Below, one piece after another: positions 6,739 through 8,741 of a DNA stretch of 8,741 nt. The first letter of the stretch is position 1. Each line of letters opens with the position of its first letter. Made by a program: the position numbers and the translations under genes. The notes below the pieces were generated by a model. It searched no databases. It was not told the origin of the DNA and saw only the letters and a list, made by a program, of their open reading frames with translations. Source of the DNA: Planctomycetaceae bacterium. GTDB taxonomy: Bacteria > Planctomycetota > Planctomycetia > Planctomycetales > Planctomycetaceae. The stretch covers positions 1 to 8,741 of the forward strand of contig JAGQQB010000140.1 in NCBI GenBank assembly GCA_020426425.1. Direction: 5' to 3'.

Positions 6739-7434
6739 ATGCATGTACGACCGCAACGTCTGCTGCCTCGACAACGACGCGCATTTGTCTCGCGTCGCGA
6801 TCCGTCGGCGTTCACGCTGCTCGAACTCCTGATCGCGCTCACAATCATGAGCGTGATCATCGGCATCACACTGCCAGCAGTCGGACGGTATCTTGGCGAA
6901 CAGGTAATCAAGAACAACGTCGAGCAGGTGCGGGCGACCCTTGCCGGTGTCCGCCACCGATCACTGAGTTCGGGACTTGTCTATCAGTTCCGCTACGAAC
7001 CGGGGGGACAGCGCTACATCGTTCTCCCGTTTGATACCGTGACACCAGCGGACAATTCTGGGACCGGCGGCAACACGAGTGTTGAATCAGCGGCGGCGGC
7101 CTCGTCCCCAACGCTCCAAGTGGTGAATGGACTGATCGATGAGCGCTGTCACTTCGCCGCCCAGGCAGATGCCCAACACATGTTCGCTGCCAGCAACGTC
7201 GTCGCGTCTGCCAATACAGAGCAACTCCCTGAAGATCTACTGAAACTCTTCAGCAATGGAGCCGAGTTGGCGCAGGTCCAATGGTCGTTGCCCCTCCTGT
7301 TCTACCCAGAGGGAACTGCCGATGATGGCGCATTCACGCTGCTCGATCAGCAGTCGCGGTCGATCACGATTTCGGTCCGGGGTTTGACCAGCGCAGTTGC
7401 CGTGGGCAAGATGGCGCAAGGCGGACGAGATTGA
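6739..7434 (+). CDS. gspH: Type II secretion-like minor pseudopilin (GspH-like)
   Basis: GspH-type proteins are minor pseudopilins of type II secretion or type IV pilus assemblies. Seen: a basic 24-residue leader (MHVRPQRLLPRQRRAFVSRR...), cleavage A24/F25 in PSA/FTLLELLIALTIMSVIIG with Glu at mature +5, and the amphipathic N-terminal helix (EQVIKNNVEQVRATLAGVRHRSLSSG). The C-terminal beta-rich part has the family-like LFYPEGTADDGAFTLL and ITISVRGLTSAVAVG segments (185-223). A Ser/Ala/Gly-rich stretch at 106-124 looks like an inserted loop. At 231 residues it is longer than classical GspH. Ala replaces the usual Gly before the cleavage site, which prepilin peptidases can tolerate. ATG 6739 gives a leader as long as that of gspG; ATG 6691 in frame would add 16 residues and has no better ribosome site. 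The GspH name is by family resemblance and position; other minor pseudopilin classes are possible. Confidence 0.75.
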   Translation: MHVRPQRLLPRQRRAFVSRRDPSAFTLLELLIALTIMSVIIGITLPAVGRYLGEQVIKNNVEQVRATLAGVRHRSLSSGLVYQFRYEPGGQRYIVLPFDTVTPADNSGTGGNTSVESAAAASSPTLQVVNGLIDERCHFAAQADAQHMFAASNVVASANTEQLPEDLLKLFSNGAELAQVQWSLPLLFYPEGTADDGAFTLLDQQSRSITISVRGLTSAVAVGKMAQGGRD

Positions 7435-7448
7435 GCTCTGGATTTCCC

Positions 7449-7463
7449 GCCGACATGGTCGGC
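7449..7463 (+). repeat. Short hairpin in the gap after gspH
   Basis: GCCGAC-ATG-GTCGGC is a perfect 6-bp stem with a 3-base loop, 14 bases after the gspH stop codon. It is followed by AAAAAGG, not T's, so it is not an intrinsic terminator in the plus direction. It may merely shape the mRNA between gspH and the small gene. Confidence 0.3.
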
Positions 7464-7518
7464 AAAAAGGGACTCCGGTCCGTAAGCATTTCGTTCAGCG
7501 AGTCTCAAGGACAAATCC

Positions 7519-7743
7519 ATGCACATTGGCAATCTGCAATCGAGTTCCGGACGCATACAGGATGCACTTGAAGTGCTGCTGATTCGTTGGGACGAAACGC
7601 GTGAGGTCTGGAAGGACCAGCGTGCAGAGCGATTCGACGAAGAGGTGATTCAGCCGCTACGCGAACAAATCGCCATTGCCACACCCGCCATCGGGCACAT
7701 CACTCAAGTGATTGCCCGGGCTCGCCGAGAAGTGGAAGAGTAG
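7519..7743 (+). CDS. Small helical protein with WXG100-like signature
   Basis: I do not recognise this 74-residue protein as a named family. It is predicted to be almost wholly alpha-helical and charged, with no signal peptide or membrane segment. Two helices appear to flank a W31-K-D turn, and F39 sits eight residues after the Trp. WQxxxRF-type spacing (W-x-x-Q-x-x-x-R-F-x-E) matches the central segment of ESAT-6/EsxA WXG100 proteins, except that Asp replaces the motif Gly. It is shorter than the usual ~100 residues and lacks a terminal Y-x-x-x-D/E secretion signal. The start is well supported: AAGGA lies 7 bases before ATG 7519. It lies 84 bp after gspH in the same direction and converges on the kinase gene, with 16 bp between the stops. 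Function unknown; kinship to WXG100 is inference. Confidence 0.7.
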   Translation: MHIGNLQSSSGRIQDALEVLLIRWDETREVWKDQRAERFDEEVIQPLREQIAIATPAIGHITQVIARARREVEE

Positions 7744-7759
7744 TGATCGCGTCGGACTC

Positions 7760-8741
7760 TCATCTGCTGGCGGCCCATCTGTTGACAGCTTCCCCGCCAC
7801 TCATAGCGCCCCCTCCACTCACGGCTGCCTTTCCACTTACCGCTGGCAGCTCAATCGTGAACGTGGTGCCTACACCCAGGTCACTCACGCAATCGACCTT
7901 TCCGCAATGCTGCTCAATGATCGATTTCACCACGTCCAGTCCTAACCCAGTGCCACGACATCCCTTCGTCGTGAAGAATGGCACCCAGATGCTTTCCAAG
8001 TGTTCCGGCGCGATCCCGGTCCCGTTGTCACTGACAGACAGGACAACCCGATCTGGCAGCGGTTCGATCCGCACCTGCACTTGCCCGTCGGGCCGATCTG
8101 CGATTGCGTCAGCGGCATTTGCCAGCAGGTTCACCAGCACCTGCTGCAGCTTGAACGGATCCCCCGCGATCAACGCCGCGTGTTCCAGTCCCGTGAACGA
8201 AACTCGGTCGATCGGAATCGTGCGATGAAAGCGCAGGAACGATAGGAGCTCGCGCACGCATTGTCCCAGATCGACCTTCGTCTGCATGGCCGGTCCCTGG
8301 GCATCTGGTTTTGCTTGCGTCCCGCGACGCACGAAGGACTTGATCTCTTCAATCAGTCGACTCAGCCGTTCATGCGTTCCGCGTGCCATCTCCGCCAACT
8401 CCATCAATTGAGGGTCCTCTGCATACTCGTCTTCAATCACCTCGACCAGCGGCAACAGCATGAGTTGATTCCCCATCTCATGCGCGATCTCCGCCGCCAG
8501 TTGGCCCAGGCTGGCCGTACGTTCGGCCATTTGCAGCCGCTCCGTGAGCACCGTGTTCTGCACGACAAGATCATGCGCCTCTAGCGCCCTCACCAGCACG
8601 GAGTGTAATCGGGCACGGTCCCAGGGTTTTTGCACAAACTGAAACACCTGCCCCCGGTTCACTGCGTCAATGATCGCGTCGGAATCGGTAAACCCAGAGA
8701 GAATGATCCGCTGAATGTGCGGATACTTCTCGCGCAGGATG
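7760..8741 (-). CDS. Response regulator-histidine kinase hybrid (5' end beyond window)
   Basis: The frame is open from its TGA at 7760-7762 to the right edge, giving 326 residues; the GTG at 8662 is an internal Val, not a start. Window residues 1-55 are the end of a receiver domain, with the beta4 LSG (Ser15) and the beta5 Lys in FVQKPWD (Lys38); the phosphorylated Asp lies outside. A short coiled-coil linker (about 56-75) leads to a HisKA domain with His87 in AAEIAHEMGNQL. The ATPase domain follows, with the N box QQVLVNLLANAADAI, G1 DNGTGI, F box PFFTTK and G2 GTGLGLDVV, all intact. It should autophosphorylate His87 under control of its own receiver, with no transmembrane segment in view, so it is probably cytosolic. 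The C-terminus is a repetitive (A-V/M-S-G-x-x)3 tail. The partner regulator is not in the window. It is convergent with the small gene, and no terminator separates them. Confidence 0.92.
   Translation of the reverse strand, partial: ILREKYPHIQRIILSGFTDSDAIIDAVNRGQVFQFVQKPWDRARLHSVLVRALEAHDLVVQNTVLTERLQMAERTASLGQLAAEIAHEMGNQLMLLPLVEVIEDEYAEDPQLMELAEMARGTHERLSRLIEEIKSFVRRGTQAKPDAQGPAMQTKVDLGQCVRELLSFLRFHRTIPIDRVSFTGLEHAALIAGDPFKLQQVLVNLLANAADAIADRPDGQVQVRIEPLPDRVVLSVSDNGTGIAPEHLESIWVPFFTTKGCRGTGLGLDVVKSIIEQHCGKVDCVSDLGVGTTFTIELPAVSGKAAVSGGGAMSGGEAVNRWAASR
7797..7850 (-). repeat. Three degenerate 18-bp tandem repeats at the 3' end of the kinase gene
   Basis: CCAC recurs at exactly 18-bp steps (7797, 7815, 7833), each opening a related unit on the plus strand. 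On the coding strand the array gives the hexapeptides AVSGKA, AVSGGG and AMSGGE, then AVNR. It lies after the last strand of the ATPase domain, close to the stop codon, and so forms a flexible tail. Confidence 0.7.

Noticed and set aside
7760..8662. Histidine kinase gene starting at GTG 8662
   Set aside because: Upstream codons to the window edge encode the preceding part of the receiver domain (LSGFTDSDAI...), so this GTG is internal.

Overview
The window looks like a chromosomal segment of a planctomycete (Planctomycetaceae-like). The grounds are moderately GC-rich DNA with even codon use, frequent TTG/GTG starts, weak or absent Shine-Dalgarno sites, a nusA-infB pair without rimP or ylxR, and an isolated pair of type II secretion-like pseudopilin genes beside a PDZ protein. 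The lineage is inferred from gene style, not from a marker.

Left third, minus strand (about 1-3723): the 5' part of infB (translation initiation factor IF-2, running off the left edge), then nusA, then trpA. infB starts at TTG 971 behind a clear ribosome-binding site. nusA starts at ATG 2563, not at the longer open frame. Between trpA and nusA lie a sigma70-type promoter (TTGACA, 17 bp, TAATGT) and a leader of about 230 nt with several hairpins. The leader ends in a textbook intrinsic terminator only 22 nt before the nusA start codon. This suggests attenuation of the nusA-infB operon, possibly by NusA itself. trpA is alone: no trpB lies next to it.

Middle and right, plus strand (4005-7743): four co-directional genes. 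The first encodes a secreted protein with an HtrA/trypsin-like domain, two PDZ domains and an alpha/beta-hydrolase-like domain. Its protease triad positions and its hydrolase nucleophile are all substituted, so it is probably a double pseudoenzyme. It is followed by a GspG-like major pseudopilin, a GspH-like minor pseudopilin, and a 74-residue helical protein with a WXG100-like W-x-D...F signature. Together they could form a small envelope or secretion module whose other components lie elsewhere.

Right edge, minus strand (7760-8741): the 3' part of a REC-histidine kinase hybrid gene, convergent with the small gene. It ends in an 18-bp degenerate tandem repeat encoding a hexapeptide tail. Its 5' end is outside the window.

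I see no tRNA, rRNA, CRISPR array, insertion sequence or phage gene.
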